NCBI GenBank assembly: GCA_021770825.1
Contig: JAETQD010000013.1
Span: 1-64,000, forward strand
DNA: 64,000 nucleotides
Source of the DNA: Clostridium sp.
Lineage (GTDB): Bacteria > Bacillota > Clostridia > Lachnospirales > Lachnospiraceae
Direction of reading: 5' to 3'
Of the stretch, positions 34,800-48,838 are shown one piece after another; the first letter of the stretch is position 1; every line of letters begins with the position of its first letter. The translations under genes and the position numbers were made by a program. The notes under the pieces are model-generated. The model saw nothing but the letters and a program-made list of their open reading frames with translations. It ran no database searches and was not told where the DNA came from.

Positions 34800-37700
34800 A
34801 TGGAGAAAAGCAGAATACGTCCGGTGCCGGCCGGTAAGAGCGTAAGGATGAGCTACTCAAGACAGAAGGAAGTTCTTGGGATGCCGAACTTGATCGAAAT
34901 CCAGAAAGATTCCTACCAGTGGTTCCTCGACGAAGGCTTAAAAGAGGTCTTCGACGATATCTCTCCAATCGCAGATTTTGCTGGTCACCTGAGCCTGGAG
35001 TTCGTGGACTTCACGCTCTGCAGGGATGACATCAAATACACGATTGAAGAGTGTAAGGAACGGGATGCCACTTACGCAGCGCCTTTGAAAGTAAAGGTTA
35101 GACTCTGCAACAAAGATAAAGATGAAATCAATGAACACGAGATTTTCATGGGTGATCTGCCGTTAATGACAGATACAGGTTCCTTCGTGATCAACGGTGC
35201 GGAACGAGTTATCGTCAGCCAGTTGGTACGTTCCCCTGGAATATATTATGGAATCGACCATGATAAGATCGGTAAGGAGTTATATTCCTGTACCGTAATC
35301 CCCAACCGTGGTGCATGGCTGGAGTATGAGACCGATTCCAACGATGTTTTCTATGTGCGTGTGGACCGTACAAGAAAGGTTCCGGTAACCGTACTGGTTC
35401 GTGCTCTTGGATTCGGCACAAATGCAGAGATTACAGAATTATTCGGTGAAGAGCCGAAGATCCTTGCAAGCTTTGGAAAGGATACTTCCGACAATTACCA
35501 GGATGGCCTTCTGGAATTATATAAGAAGATCCGTCCCGGCGAGCCGCTTTCCGTTGACAGTGCAGAGAGCCTGTTAAACAGCATGTTCTTTGACCCGAGA
35601 AGATATGATCTGGCAAAAGTCGGAAGATATAAATTTAATAAGAAGCTTCACTTCAAGAACCGTATTACGGGACAGATCCTGGCTGAGGATGTGGTAGATA
35701 CCACCACCGGCGAAATCCTGGCCGAGGCTGGAAAACTGCTTACCAAGGAGCAGGCAACTGCCATCCAGAATGCTGCCGTTCCTTATGTCTGGATCCAGAC
35801 GGAAGAAAGAACCGTGAAGGTACTTTCCAACATGATGGTGGATCTGGCCGCTTACGTGAACTTTAAACCGGAAGAGGCCGGCGTGACAGAATTAGTATTC
35901 TACCCGGTGCTGGCTGATATTCTGGCAAAATCAGGGGATATGGATGAGGATGAGTTAAAGGCTGCAATCCGCCGCAATATCCATGACCTGGTTCCGAAGC
36001 ACATTACAAAGGAAGATATTATTGCTTCCATTAACTATAATATGCATCTGGAGTACGGAATCGGTACAAAAGATGATATTGACCATCTGGGCAACCGCCG
36101 TATCCGTGCTGTGGGCGAGTTATTGCAGAACCAGTACCGGATTGGTCTTTCCAGAATGGAGCGTGTGGTAAGGGAGAGAATGACCACACAGGATATGGAG
36201 GGAATCACTCCCCAGTCCTTAATCAACATCAAGCCGGTAACGGCTGCCGTGAAGGAATTCTTCGGAAGTTCCCAGCTCTCCCAGTTCATGGACCAGAACA
36301 ACCCGCTTTCCGAGCTGACCCACAAGAGACGTCTTTCTGCATTGGGTCCCGGCGGTCTTTCCAGAGAGCGTGCCGGATTCGAGGTTCGAGATGTACACTA
36401 CACCCATTACGGACGTATGTGTCCCATCGAGACTCCTGAGGGTCCCAACATCGGTCTGATCAACTCCCTTGCAACCTATGCAAGAGTGAATCCCTACGGC
36501 TTTGTTGAGGCTCCCTACCGTTTGGTAGATAAGTCTGACCCGATGAATCCGCGGGTAACCGACGAGGTGGTTTACCTGACTGCCGACGAAGAGGATAACT
36601 TCATCGTGGCGCAGGCCAATGAACCTCTGGATGAAAACGGACACTTTGTTCACAACAATATTTCCGGACGTTTCCGCGAAGAGACTTCTTCCTTCCAGAA
36701 ACGCTCCATCGATCTGATGGACGTATCTCCGAAGATGGTGTTCTCTGTGGCAACCTCCATGATTCCGTTCCTGGAGAACGACGATGCCAACCGTGCTCTG
36801 ATGGGATCCAACATGCAGCGTCAGGCTGTGCCGCTTCTTTCCACCGAGGCTCCCGTTGTCGGAACCGGTATTGAAGGAAAGGCTGCCGTTGACTCCGGCG
36901 TATGCGTGGTGGCCAGAAATGCAGGTGTGGTTGAGCGTTCTGCATCCAACGAGATCATTATTAAGAGAGATTCCGATGGAAACAGAGATGTTTACCATCT
37001 GACCAAATTCAAGAGAAGCAACCAGAGCAACTGCTACAACCAGAAACCCATTGTCTTCAAGGGAAACCATGTGGAAAAGGGTGAGGTAATTGCAGACGGC
37101 CCGTCCACAAAAGACGGTGAGATCGCCCTTGGAAAGAACCCGCTGATCGGTTTCATGACATGGGAGGGCTACAACTACGAGGATGCCGTTCTGCTGAGCG
37201 AAAAGCTGGTTCAGAATGATGTTTACACTTCTGTCCATATCGAAGAATATGAGGCAGAGGCCCGTGATACCAAGCTGGGACCGGAAGAGATCACAAGAGA
37301 CGTTCCGGGCGTCGGCGAGGATGCATTGAAAGACCTGGATGAGCGCGGAATTATCCGCATCGGCGCAGAGGTACGTGCCGGCGACATCCTGGTTGGTAAG
37401 GTTACTCCCAAGGGAGAGACCGAGCTGACTGCCGAGGAGAGACTGCTTCGCGCCATCTTCGGTGAGAAGGCAAGAGAAGTCCGTGATACTTCCTTAAAGG
37501 TACCTCACGGCGCATATGGTATTATCGTAGATGCCAAGGTATTCACAAGAGAGAACGGCGATGAGCTGGCTCCCGGCGTGAACCAGTCCGTAAGAATCTA
37601 TATCGCTCAGAAACGTAAGATTTCTGTTGGTGATAAGATGGCCGGACGTCATGGTAACAAGGGTGTTGTTTCCCGTGTGCTTCCGGTAGAGGATATGCCG

Positions 37701-38675
37701 TTCTTACCGAACGGACGTCCGCTGGATATCGTGCTGAACCCCCTGGGCGTGCCGTCCCGTATGAATATCGGACAGGTGCTTGAGATTCACTTAAGCCTTG
37801 CTGCAAAGGCCCTTGGATTCAATGTATCCACTCCGGTCTTTGATGGCGCAGACGAGAATGACATTCAGGATACCCTTGAGCTTGCCAACGATTATGTAAA
37901 CATGGAATGGAATGCATTCCAGGAGAAATATAACGATCTGATCAAACCTGAGGTAATGGAATATCTGGGAGACCATCTGGAGCACCGTGCGCTCTGGAAG
38001 GGCGTTCCGATTCAGAGAGACGGTAAGGTACTGCTCCGTGACGGACGGACCGGCGAATACTTCGACAGTCCCACCACCATCGGACACATGCATTATCTGA
38101 AGCTCCATCACCTGGTAGATGATAAGATTCATGCCCGTTCCACAGGACCATACGCTCTGGTTACCCAGCAGCCTCTGGGCGGTAAAGCTCAGTTCGGCGG
38201 ACAGCGTTTCGGTGAGATGGAGGTTTGGGCTCTGGAGGCCTATGGCGCTTCCTACACATTACAGGAGATCATGACAGTGAAATCCGATGATGTGGTGGGA
38301 CGTGTGAAGACCTACGAGGCTATCATCAAGGGCGAGAACATTCCGGAGCCGGGTATTCCGGAGTCCTTCAAGGTACTCTTAAAGGAGCTCCAGTCCCTTG
38401 GTCTGGATGTGAGAGTGCTGCGTGACAACGGAGAAGAGGTGGAGATGTCCGAGAACATCGATTATGCGGACAGTGACCTTGACTTACGTTCCATCATTGA
38501 AGGCGACAGACGCTACAATGAGAAAGAAGAGTCCTTCGGCAGCTTTGGATTCCAGAAACAGGAGTTCAAGGACGGAGAGCTGGTGGATTCTGAAGAAGAG
38601 GATGATTATATCGACGAGCCGGAGGAAGATGACAGCTACATCGACGACGACTATTCCGATAATGACAAATTATAG
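34800..38675 (+). CDS. rpoB: RNA polymerase beta subunit
   Basis: A 1291-residue core RNA polymerase subunit. ATG 34800 follows GGGGTGA; the family start [21 protein letters not shown] begins there, while an upstream in-frame ATG would lie on the promoter. The rifampicin-site region [33 protein letters not shown] has the usual susceptible residues. Other landmarks: [46 protein letters not shown] and [26 protein letters not shown]. The C-terminus has a very acidic tail ([22 protein letters not shown]). rplL does not precede it; the hydrogenase operon diverges instead. rpoC follows by 15 nt. Confidence 0.98.
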   Translation: MEKSRIRPVPAGKSVRMSYSRQKEVLGMPNLIEIQKDSYQWFLDEGLKEVFDDISPIADFAGHLSLEFVDFTLCRDDIKYTIEECKERDATYAAPLKVKVRLCNKDKDEINEHEIFMGDLPLMTDTGSFVINGAERVIVSQLVRSPGIYYGIDHDKIGKELYSCTVIPNRGAWLEYETDSNDVFYVRVDRTRKVPVTVLVRALGFGTNAEITELFGEEPKILASFGKDTSDNYQDGLLELYKKIRPGEPLSVDSAESLLNSMFFDPRRYDLAKVGRYKFNKKLHFKNRITGQILAEDVVDTTTGEILAEAGKLLTKEQATAIQNAAVPYVWIQTEERTVKVLSNMMVDLAAYVNFKPEEAGVTELVFYPVLADILAKSGDMDEDELKAAIRRNIHDLVPKHITKEDIIASINYNMHLEYGIGTKDDIDHLGNRRIRAVGELLQNQYRIGLSRMERVVRERMTTQDMEGITPQSLINIKPVTAAVKEFFGSSQLSQFMDQNNPLSELTHKRRLSALGPGGLSRERAGFEVRDVHYTHYGRMCPIETPEGPNIGLINSLATYARVNPYGFVEAPYRLVDKSDPMNPRVTDEVVYLTADEEDNFIVAQANEPLDENGHFVHNNISGRFREETSSFQKRSIDLMDVSPKMVFSVATSMIPFLENDDANRALMGSNMQRQAVPLLSTEAPVVGTGIEGKAAVDSGVCVVARNAGVVERSASNEIIIKRDSDGNRDVYHLTKFKRSNQSNCYNQKPIVFKGNHVEKGEVIADGPSTKDGEIALGKNPLIGFMTWEGYNYEDAVLLSEKLVQNDVYTSVHIEEYEAEARDTKLGPEEITRDVPGVGEDALKDLDERGIIRIGAEVRAGDILVGKVTPKGETELTAEERLLRAIFGEKAREVRDTSLKVPHGAYGIIVDAKVFTRENGDELAPGVNQSVRIYIAQKRKISVGDKMAGRHGNKGVVSRVLPVEDMPFLPNGRPLDIVLNPLGVPSRMNIGQVLEIHLSLAAKALGFNVSTPVFDGADENDIQDTLELANDYVNMEWNAFQEKYNDLIKPEVMEYLGDHLEHRALWKGVPIQRDGKVLLRDGRTGEYFDSPTTIGHMHYLKLHHLVDDKIHARSTGPYALVTQQPLGGKAQFGGQRFGEMEVWALEAYGASYTLQEIMTVKSDDVVGRVKTYEAIIKGENIPEPGIPESFKVLLKELQSLGLDVRVLRDNGEEVEMSENIDYADSDLDLRSIIEGDRRYNEKEESFGSFGFQKQEFKDGELVDSEEEDDYIDEPEEDDSYIDDDYSDNDKL

Positions 38676-38690
38676 AAGGGAGTACCGTTC

Positions 38691-42335
<3,645 letters not shown>

Positions 42336-42342
42336 ATGTTTT

Positions 42343-42380
42343 ACAGCGAGGGAACATAATTTTTCCCTCGCTGTTCTATA
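42343..42380 (+). terminator. terminator after rpoC
   Basis: ACAGCGAGGGA pairs with TCCCTCGCTGT; TTCTATATT follows. Confidence 0.8.
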
Positions 42381-42410
42381 TTATAAGGAGTTAGAAAAAG
42401 GCAACTGGTT

Positions 42411-43577
42411 ATGATTACAGTGTTATCCAGATTATTCATTAAAGACAGAACGCAGCTTGAAAATCAGAGTGTCCGGCGGGCGTATGGAATGTTATGCAGT
42501 ATTGTGGGAATCAGCCTGAATATTCTGCTGTTTGTGGGAAAGTATACGGCAGGCATCATAAGCGGCTCCATCGCCATTACCGCAGACGCTTTCAATAACC
42601 TGTCGGATGCAGGTTCCTCTTTGATTACGCTGGTGGGATTTAAATTTTCCGGCATGAAAGCCGATGCAGGCCATCCCTTTGGACATGGACGCATTGAATA
42701 CCTGTCCGGCTTTGGGGTCTCTATGGTGATTATTCTCATGGGATTTGAACTTTTAAAAACTTCCGTTGAAAAAATCCGCACCCCGGAGCCTGTGGAGACA
42801 GGGGTTGTTTCCGTGGCGATTCTGGTGGTGTCCATCTGCGTAAAAATGTATATGTGTTTTTATAACCGCTCTGTGGGAAAGAAAATTGATTCCGAAGCCA
42901 TGAAGGCCACGGCCATGGACAGTCTCAGCGATTCTGTTGCGACCACAGCTGTTTTGATTTCCATGATAGTTGCTTATGTGACATCTGTGAATATTGACGG
43001 ATGGTGTGGCTGTCTGGTGGCTGGTTTTGTACTGTTTGCAGGGTACAGCGCGGCTAAGGATACCTTAAATCCCCTTTTGGGAGAGCCGCCTTCCCGGGAG
43101 TTTGTGGAGGAAATTAAGGGTACAGTTATGGCACATCCGGAAATCATAGGGATTCATGATCTGGTTGTCCATGATTACGGTCCGGGAAGACGGATGATAT
43201 CTCTCCACGGGGAGGTTCCGGGGAACGGTGATATTTTTGAAATACACGATGTAATAGACCGGATTGAAAAGGAATTAAACCATAAGCTGGGGTGCGAAGC
43301 TGTCATACATATGGATCCCATTGAAGTGGACAATGCGAAGGTTACAGAGATGAAACGGGCTGTGGCAGATAGGATTGCGGAAAAATTTCCCGGTGTTTCC
43401 ATCCACGATTTCCGTATGGTACAGGGGCCGACACACACCAATCTCATTTTTGATGCGGTGGTGCCCTACGGGTTTGGAGTGTCCAATGAGGAAGTGAAAG
43501 CTGGAATTGAATCCCTTGTGGAGGAAAACTGGGAAAACCATTTTGCTGTGGTGCAGGTGGAACAATCTTATGTCTGA
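42411..43577 (+). CDS. cation diffusion facilitator (CDF) metal exporter
   Basis: A 388-residue inner-membrane Zn2+/Mn2+/Fe2+-type exporter with six helices and a longer C-terminal cytoplasmic region. The first metal site is in ADAFNNLSDAGSSLITL (helix 2: N/D-x3-D), with ADAGHPFGHGRIEYLSGF next; a second site lies in helix 5 (ATAMDSLSDSVATTAVL). The C-terminal domain (HDLVVHDYGPGRRMISLHGEVPG) is the CDF dimerisation fold, and a further region of about 90 residues repeats a similar fold. Metal specificity is not predictable here. Confidence 0.92.
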   Translation: MITVLSRLFIKDRTQLENQSVRRAYGMLCSIVGISLNILLFVGKYTAGIISGSIAITADAFNNLSDAGSSLITLVGFKFSGMKADAGHPFGHGRIEYLSGFGVSMVIILMGFELLKTSVEKIRTPEPVETGVVSVAILVVSICVKMYMCFYNRSVGKKIDSEAMKATAMDSLSDSVATTAVLISMIVAYVTSVNIDGWCGCLVAGFVLFAGYSAAKDTLNPLLGEPPSREFVEEIKGTVMAHPEIIGIHDLVVHDYGPGRRMISLHGEVPGNGDIFEIHDVIDRIEKELNHKLGCEAVIHMDPIEVDNAKVTEMKRAVADRIAEKFPGVSIHDFRMVQGPTHTNLIFDAVVPYGFGVSNEEVKAGIESLVEENWENHFAVVQVEQSYV

Positions 43578-43601
43578 TGTCCCCGGCAGCCGGCCCGGAA
43601 C

Positions 43602-43634
43602 TGCCAGCGGGCCCAGAATTGCCAGCGGGCCCAG
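43602..43634 (+). repeat. two copies of a 15-bp GC-rich repeat
   Basis: TGCCAGCGGGCCCAG occurs at 43602-43616 and 43620-43634 (period 18) just after the CDF gene. It could be a decayed terminator or hairpin element; the function is unclear. Confidence 0.6.
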
Positions 43635-43654
43635 CGCCGCCAGCCAGAGATTCA

Positions 43655-43682
43655 TTGACTTTCCTTTGAGGGCTGATATAAT
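43655..43682 (+). promoter_or_regulatory. promoter of the methyltransferase gene
   Basis: TTGACT (43655-43660), 16-nt spacer, TATAAT (43677-43682): separate from control by the C protein promoter, as usual for a protective methyltransferase. Confidence 0.6.
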
Positions 43683-43724
43683 GGAGGCAGGAAACTTTAG
43701 AGACAGAAAGACTGGAGAAACGAG

Positions 43725-45536
43725 ATGGATAAAAGCAGCCGGCTGGCTCAATACGGTACGATTGCAGAGGCGTTAAAGCCATTCCCGACAGATGCTGTCG
43801 AGAATGGAATTATGCGCTGCTGCCTGGACGGTACGGGGCCCGATGGCCGTAACATGGATGAGCAGGAAGACAAGGTTGTATCAGTACTAAAAGCGCATGG
43901 ATTCCGAACAGATATTGAATCTGTTGTTGAATTTTTTGAAATATTACTGGAAAAAGATAATAAAGAGGAAAACGGTATTGTTTTTACACCCAAATACATT
44001 TCCGATTATATTGTACAAAATGTATTTTCTGATCTGGATGCATGGGACGACAGGATTACCGTGATCGATCCGGGATGTGGCTGCGGTATCTTTCTGGTGT
44101 CAGTCATTGAGTTTTTTAACCATAAATTTCATGTCCCCATCAAAACCCTGCTGGAGAAAACAGTTCTGGGTGCGGATATTGTGGAAGCCAACGTCCGCAG
44201 ATGCCGGCTTGTGATGAGAATTCTGGCAGAGAGAAACGGGGAGCACCTGGATAAAACCCCCAGAATCAGGTGTATGGACAGCCTGAAGGAGGACTGGAAG
44301 GCGGCCTTTCAAGTGGATGAAATTGCCTATGTGGTGGGAAATCCTCCATATGTGAATCCGCATGATATGAAGAAGGAAACTGCAAAATTCCTGAAGGAAC
44401 AATTCAAAACCACTCAGACAGGCGTTTTCAATATCTTTTATGCTTTTATTGAAACTGCAATGAAGAATCTGGAAGACAATGGAAGATTGGGATTCATTGT
44501 TCCAAATAATTTCCTGACAATCAAATCAGCCGCGAAATTGCGGGAATATCTTCAGAATCAGGCGGTCATCGAGAAAATTCTTGATTTTGGGGAAAATATG
44601 ATATTTAAGCCTGTCAGGACATACAATTGTATCCTGTTCTTAAAGAAAAGCAGGAGAGATTCCTTCCGGTATTTTGTGATGGGAAGAACGGATGACTGGA
44701 AAACGGAAATGGCCAGTCTCGATTTCCAGGTTATGGATACGGCGAATCTGGATAAGAATGGATGGAAGCTGGTCGATGGGAAGACCCGGAGAAACCTGGA
44801 GAAAATAGAAAACCAGGACGTTTCCATGAAAGCGTTTATCCGAACAGGGATTGCCACCTTAAAAGACAGCGCGTATCTGGTAGAGTATGATGGGAAGGAC
44901 TTTTACAAATGTCTGGATGGGGAAACGTACTATTTGGAACCGGAACTCATAAAGACCATCTATAAAATTCCGGAGCTTAAGCTGTGTAAATCCATTTATG
45001 AAGCCAGAAGATATATTATATTTCCGTATTTGCATACGAAAGAGGGATACTCCCTGATTCCGGAAACACAGTTTCAGAAGGAATATCCCTGCACATATGG
45101 CTGTTTGGAAAAGCAGAAGGCAGAACTGGATAAGCGTGACAAGGGAAAGGAAAATCCTCTCGGATGGTATGCCTATGGCCGCACACAGGGACTTAACCGG
45201 TATGGGCGGAAGTTGTTATTTCCGACATTTGCCGCCAACCCCAGATTTTTGTATGTGGATGATGAGGAAGCATTGTTCTGCAATGGTTTTGCCGTCTTTG
45301 AAAATGATACCTTTGAGCTTCCGTTTTTAGCCAAAATCCTGAATTCCTGCATCATGAGCTATTATATTAGCAATACCAGTTATATGATTGAAGGCGGATA
45401 CTATTGCTATCAGAAAAAATATATTGAACGCTTTTCAGTTCCCCTGTTTTCTGAGGCAGAAAAGCAGGTGATCGAACAAGCATCGCAGCAGGAGCTTGAT
45501 GCGTTTTTAATTGAAAAGTATGGGCTTGAGCTTTAA
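43725..45536 (+). CDS. N6-adenine DNA methyltransferase (gamma class), type II R-M
   Basis: A 603-residue enzyme that methylates adenine in a recognition site. Motif X-like EENGIVFTPKYISDYIV (81-97) precedes motif I DPGCGCGIFL (115-124) and motif IV NPPY (206-209), then a long C-terminal TaqI/Eco57I-like target-recognition region. The order X-I-IV-TRD is the gamma class. I see no nuclease domain, so it is a pure methyltransferase. GGAGA precedes the ATG. It is convergent with the putative endonuclease, their stop codons overlapping by 4 bp (45533-45536). The recognition sequence is unknown. Confidence 0.93.
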   Translation: MDKSSRLAQYGTIAEALKPFPTDAVENGIMRCCLDGTGPDGRNMDEQEDKVVSVLKAHGFRTDIESVVEFFEILLEKDNKEENGIVFTPKYISDYIVQNVFSDLDAWDDRITVIDPGCGCGIFLVSVIEFFNHKFHVPIKTLLEKTVLGADIVEANVRRCRLVMRILAERNGEHLDKTPRIRCMDSLKEDWKAAFQVDEIAYVVGNPPYVNPHDMKKETAKFLKEQFKTTQTGVFNIFYAFIETAMKNLEDNGRLGFIVPNNFLTIKSAAKLREYLQNQAVIEKILDFGENMIFKPVRTYNCILFLKKSRRDSFRYFVMGRTDDWKTEMASLDFQVMDTANLDKNGWKLVDGKTRRNLEKIENQDVSMKAFIRTGIATLKDSAYLVEYDGKDFYKCLDGETYYLEPELIKTIYKIPELKLCKSIYEARRYIIFPYLHTKEGYSLIPETQFQKEYPCTYGCLEKQKAELDKRDKGKENPLGWYAYGRTQGLNRYGRKLLFPTFAANPRFLYVDDEEALFCNGFAVFENDTFELPFLAKILNSCIMSYYISNTSYMIEGGYYCYQKKYIERFSVPLFSEAEKQVIEQASQQELDAFLIEKYGLEL

Positions 45537-46354
45537 AGGAAATTTTCCTTGGGATACCGGGCGGCGTAAACCCGAAGAATATCAAAGGCAAATTCCTGAA
45601 AATTAAGAGCCCTGTATTCAAGGGAGAAGTCGGGTGAAATAAGACCGGCTTCTTTTAATTCACGGCTGTTGGAAAACAAGAAGGGCTGCGGCCTGTTGAA
45701 GTCAACAACCAGCAGTGCACAGCGCTCATAGGCATATTCAGGACCGTTTCGTTCCCGGTTGTTTATGGAATTGAAAAAGCTTATGTATTTTTCTATGTCC
45801 GTCTGCCTGTCTTTGAAGCCAACCCGGCGCAGCTTTACCAGGTCATCGTCATACTCATGGACCGGAATCAAATACACCTCGCCCAGCACCATGTCCGGGT
45901 AACGCATATGCAGATTCTGCGCTTCCGCGAAGGTCCTCTCAAACAGGGTATCGGAATTTTTAGCAAGACTGCTCATTTGGCTCCGGACATTGATTACAAG
46001 TGAGTTGTTTGTGAAATCGTATCCGTATGGATCGGTCTTTTTTTGAAAGGCCAGAGGCCCCCAGGTGATGGGAGTGGGCACCTTGGCAATGCGGGAGGGG
46101 ACAACGCAGATATCCTGGTCCTTTTGCTTCAGGAATCCGGCCAGTTTGAGCTCCGGCTTCGTTTCCCGGAAACGGGGATAGATATTCTGCGGGGAAATGC
46201 CTGCGTCAATGAGTTCCTTTTTTACAGCATCGTGAATCAGATTGATCAAGGCAGAGGAGCGGATGGTTGATTCCTTTCCTTTCGGGCCGCCGGAGACGAT
46301 AGCGTTTTCTATGAGCTGTTTGAATTGCAGAAGCTGCTGATGGATAAATGCCAT
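45533..46354 (-). CDS. putative type II restriction endonuclease
   Basis: A 273-residue protein not assigned to a named enzyme. Its place, tail to tail with the methyltransferase and behind a controller-type regulator, makes an endonuclease the best call. The stretch VINVRSQMSSLAKNSDTLFERTFAEAQNLH with LGEVYLIPVHEYDDD has the look of a PD-(D/E)xK-type catalytic core in which the canonical Lys is not obvious. The start follows GGAGAACTC, 20 nt after the C-protein gene, so the two are one operon. Loss of self-protection is avoided if C expression delays R. Confidence 0.75.
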   Translation of the reverse strand: MAFIHQQLLQFKQLIENAIVSGGPKGKESTIRSSALINLIHDAVKKELIDAGISPQNIYPRFRETKPELKLAGFLKQKDQDICVVPSRIAKVPTPITWGPLAFQKKTDPYGYDFTNNSLVINVRSQMSSLAKNSDTLFERTFAEAQNLHMRYPDMVLGEVYLIPVHEYDDDLVKLRRVGFKDRQTDIEKYISFFNSINNRERNGPEYAYERCALLVVDFNRPQPFLFSNSRELKEAGLISPDFSLEYRALNFQEFAFDILRVYAARYPKENFL

Positions 46355-46374
46355 AATGAGTTCTCCTTTGCTGT

Positions 46375-46581
46375 TTAAAAATCCTGAAAAAAGTCAGCAA
46401 ATGTAATATTAAGTCCCAGGATGATTTTTTCCAGATTGACGATGGAAATGTTTCTTTTTCCGGCTTCCACCGAGGCGAGGTAGGTACGGTCCATATTGAT
46501 TTTTAGGGCAAATTTTTCCTGGCTCATACCAGTCTGCAGACGGAGTTCACGTATACGTGCTCCAACACGTTGTTTAATCAT
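46375..46581 (-). CDS. controller (C) protein, XRE-family HTH regulator of the R-M system
   Basis: A 68-residue XRE helix-turn-helix protein (VGARIRELRLQTGMSQEKFALKINMDRTYLASVEAGKRNISIVNLEKI). Size, the DRTYLASVEAGKRN recognition helix and location directly ahead of the endonuclease are typical of C proteins, which bind their own promoter and time endonuclease synthesis. AGGAGGAAAAATT precedes the ATG. Direct GTTAC repeats around its -10 are candidate C boxes. Confidence 0.9.
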   Translation of the reverse strand: MIKQRVGARIRELRLQTGMSQEKFALKINMDRTYLASVEAGKRNISIVNLEKIILGLNITFADFFQDF

Positions 46582-46624
46582 AATTTTTCCTCCTGATTCA
46601 TAATTTTACAGGATAGATGGATAT

Positions 46625-46646
46625 GTAACAACGGATTATAAGTAAC
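46625..46646 (-). promoter_or_regulatory. candidate C-box region of the C/R operon
   Basis: GTTAC (minus strand) is repeated with a 17-nt period (46625-46629 and 46642-46646) flanking a TATAAT -10 (46635-46640). No good -35 is present, as expected if a C protein controls the start. Confidence 0.45.
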
Positions 46647-46736
46647 ATTCATAGACCTGGGATGGTTTGCATCAGGCAGTGTCTGCCACGTGGACCGGGG
46701 ACTGCCAGAAAGTTCCAGAATAATTTCCGGGAAAAC

Positions 46737-46765
46737 TTGTTTGTTGTCAGAATGTTTGATATAAT
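46737..46765 (+). promoter_or_regulatory. promoter of the secreted wall-binding-repeat protein gene
   Basis: TTGTTT (46737-46742), 17-nt spacer, TATAAT (46760-46765). Confidence 0.65.
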
Positions 46766-46807
46766 CAGAGGAGCAAGTTGGAATTTTTTTTATGAGGAGG
46801 AATTCAT

Positions 46808-47842
46808 ATGAAAATGTGGAAGAAAGTATTGCTGACAGCAGTTCCGGCTACTTTGATGCTGTCTTTTACCTCGCTGGCCGGTGAGTGGCATCTGGATATG
46901 AACGGCTGGTGGTATGAGACGGATGACGGCTCTTATTATAGAAATGGCTGGCAGTGGGTGGACGGCAACAACGACGGCCTGGCAGAGTGCTACTATTTCA
47001 GCAATAAGGGCTATGCGATCACCAACGCTCCGCAGGCGGACGGATACGAAATCGACGAAAATGGCGCCTGGACGGTGAACGGCGAAGTTCAGAAGAAAGA
47101 AGTAGAAATTAAGACCAACAACGACAGCAGAGCTCTGTCTGTGTATGAGGAAGCACAGAAAAAGAACAACAGCCTTGACAGCCTGGATGTGGATGTGGAC
47201 TATATGATTTCCATGGAAGCAGAAGATGAGTCTATGGATATGGGAATGAAGCTGAATATGAAGCTCCGCGGCGCCCAGACCGGAAACCTGGAGTTTGTGG
47301 CAGAGGGCAGCATGGATATGATGGGAAGTGATATGCCGCTCAGCATGTTCTATACAGACGGCTATTATTATATGGACATGATGGGAATGAAGGTAAAACA
47401 GGCCATGCCCATGGAGGAAGCTCTGAAGGAAGCCAACAGCAACATGGATGCAGGGAAGGTGGATACTTCCTTCATCAATAATCTCCGGATGAGTGAAGAG
47501 GGAAACAAGACCATCCTGACCTTTGATACCAATGCGGCTGCTTTAAACCGTTATCTGGAAGAGATGATGGGCGGAATGAGTTTTTCTGATCTTGGTATGG
47601 ATATGTCTTATGGCATTAACTCCTCCAGCGGAGAGATCGTCATCGACGAAAATGGTTATTATACCAGCCAGCAGATGTACATGGATATGGATATGGTTGT
47701 AACAGACACAGAGAGCGGAGAGAGCTTGACCGTTGGATATGTGATGGATATTTCCATGAATGTAAACAATCCTGGTCAGGAAGTGAGCTTTACACTCCCG
47801 TCCACAGAAGGTTATATGGATGCATACAGCACCATCGAATAA
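46808..47842 (+). CDS. secreted protein with wall-binding repeat, otherwise unknown
   Basis: A 344-residue exported protein. A Sec signal peptide (KKVLLTAVPATLMLSFTSLAG) is followed by an aromatic-rich repeat of the choline/glucan-binding type (GWWYETDDGSYYRNGWQWVDGNNDGLAECYYFSNKGYAITN, about 33-73). The remainder is a Met/Asp-rich beta domain that resembles secreted DUF6612-like proteins, with many MDM motifs. It probably sits on the cell wall. Ligand and role are unknown. GAGGAGG precedes the ATG; it is monocistronic. Confidence 0.8.
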   Translation: MKMWKKVLLTAVPATLMLSFTSLAGEWHLDMNGWWYETDDGSYYRNGWQWVDGNNDGLAECYYFSNKGYAITNAPQADGYEIDENGAWTVNGEVQKKEVEIKTNNDSRALSVYEEAQKKNNSLDSLDVDVDYMISMEAEDESMDMGMKLNMKLRGAQTGNLEFVAEGSMDMMGSDMPLSMFYTDGYYYMDMMGMKVKQAMPMEEALKEANSNMDAGKVDTSFINNLRMSEEGNKTILTFDTNAAALNRYLEEMMGGMSFSDLGMDMSYGINSSSGEIVIDENGYYTSQQMYMDMDMVVTDTESGESLTVGYVMDISMNVNNPGQEVSFTLPSTEGYMDAYSTIE

Positions 47843-47858
47843 ATAAGAAATGAGAAGG

Positions 47859-47895
47859 GGCCGGACAGTTTCTTTTGAACTGTCCGGCCTTTCTT
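47859..47895. terminator. bidirectional terminator
   Basis: GGCCGGACAGTT pairs with AACTGTCCGGCC around a 7-nt loop, then TTTCTTG; serves the secreted protein and the convergent dehydrogenase. Confidence 0.85.
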
Positions 47896-47896
47896 G

Positions 47897-48838
47897 TTAC
47901 ATTACGTTCTGGGGCTCGCCCTTGGCCCACTTGGCGATGTTGTCGAAAACAATTACGGCACGTTTTTCCAGAGCTTCTTTGGTTGCAAAAGCCACATGGG
48001 GAGTGGCAATCACGTTCTTTGCGGTGAGAAGCGGATGGCTTTCCGATACGGGCGGCTCTGTTTCAAACACGTCAATTCCGGCTCCGGCAATTTTTCCGGT
48101 ATTTAAGGCCTCAGCCAGGGCATCGCTGTCCACCACAGGTCCGCGGGAGGTATTGATGAGGAGGGCAGAGGGTTTCATGAGGGCAAGCTGGTCTTTTCCG
48201 ATCAGTCCCCTGGTCTGGGGATTTAAGGGCGTGTGCAGGGAAACAATGTCACAGGTGGAAAGAAGGGTATCCATGTCCACATATGTGATGCCGGGGATCT
48301 CCTTTTTGGTTCTGCTGTATGCGAAAACCTCGCAGCCGAAGGCCTGGGCGATGGCTGCAACCCGCAGTCCGATGGCTCCGGTTCCGATGACGCCGAATTT
48401 CTTTCCTTCCAGCTCAAAGCCCACCAGACCATCTTTTGTGCCGCCTTTTCTTACCACCTCATTGCAGGGAACCATGTTCCGGTAAAGGGCGATCACCATG
48501 CCGAATACAAGATCGGCCACAGCCACCGTGGAGTAGCCGGCGCAGTTGCTGACCAGGACACCATTTGCCTTGCAGGCATCCATGGCGATATGGTCCACTC
48601 CGGTGAAGGCAACAGACAGCATTTTTAAGTTTTTGCATCCATTGATCACATCGGCATTCATGGGTAGATTGGAGACTGCGATGATGTCGGCATCTTTGCC
48701 GCGCTCAATCAGGGTTTCTGTGTCGGTAACACGGGTGCTGTAATAAACGATTTCAATGTCAGACGGCAGCATGTCCTTGGCCATGGCAAGGAGTTTTTCG
48801 TCATTGACACCGAGGGGTTCGATAATAACAAGCTTCAT
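47897..48838 (-). CDS. NAD-dependent D-2-hydroxyacid dehydrogenase
   Basis: A 313-residue cytoplasmic oxidoreductase converting a 2-oxoacid and its D-2-hydroxyacid. The Rossmann motif GVIGTGAIGLRVA is near 148-160, the family LHTPLNPQTRGLI, LINTSRGPVVDSDALAEAL (catalytic Arg) and the catalytic His in ATPHVAF are present. Substrate specificity (lactate, glycerate, phosphoglycerate and others) cannot be fixed. AGGAGGAAT precedes the ATG. It stands alone. Confidence 0.93.
   Translation of the reverse strand: MKLVIIEPLGVNDEKLLAMAKDMLPSDIEIVYYSTRVTDTETLIERGKDADIIAVSNLPMNADVINGCKNLKMLSVAFTGVDHIAMDACKANGVLVSNCAGYSTVAVADLVFGMVIALYRNMVPCNEVVRKGGTKDGLVGFELEGKKFGVIGTGAIGLRVAAIAQAFGCEVFAYSRTKKEIPGITYVDMDTLLSTCDIVSLHTPLNPQTRGLIGKDQLALMKPSALLINTSRGPVVDSDALAEALNTGKIAGAGIDVFETEPPVSESHPLLTAKNVIATPHVAFATKEALEKRAVIVFDNIAKWAKGEPQNVM

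Noticed and set aside
36219-37238. Long open frame antisense to rpoB
   Set aside because: Mirrors biased codons of rpoB; no start signal or family likeness.
43602-43634. GC-rich direct repeats as an insertion footprint for the R-M genes
   Set aside because: No matching copy on the far side of the R-M genes, so no evidence of a target duplication.
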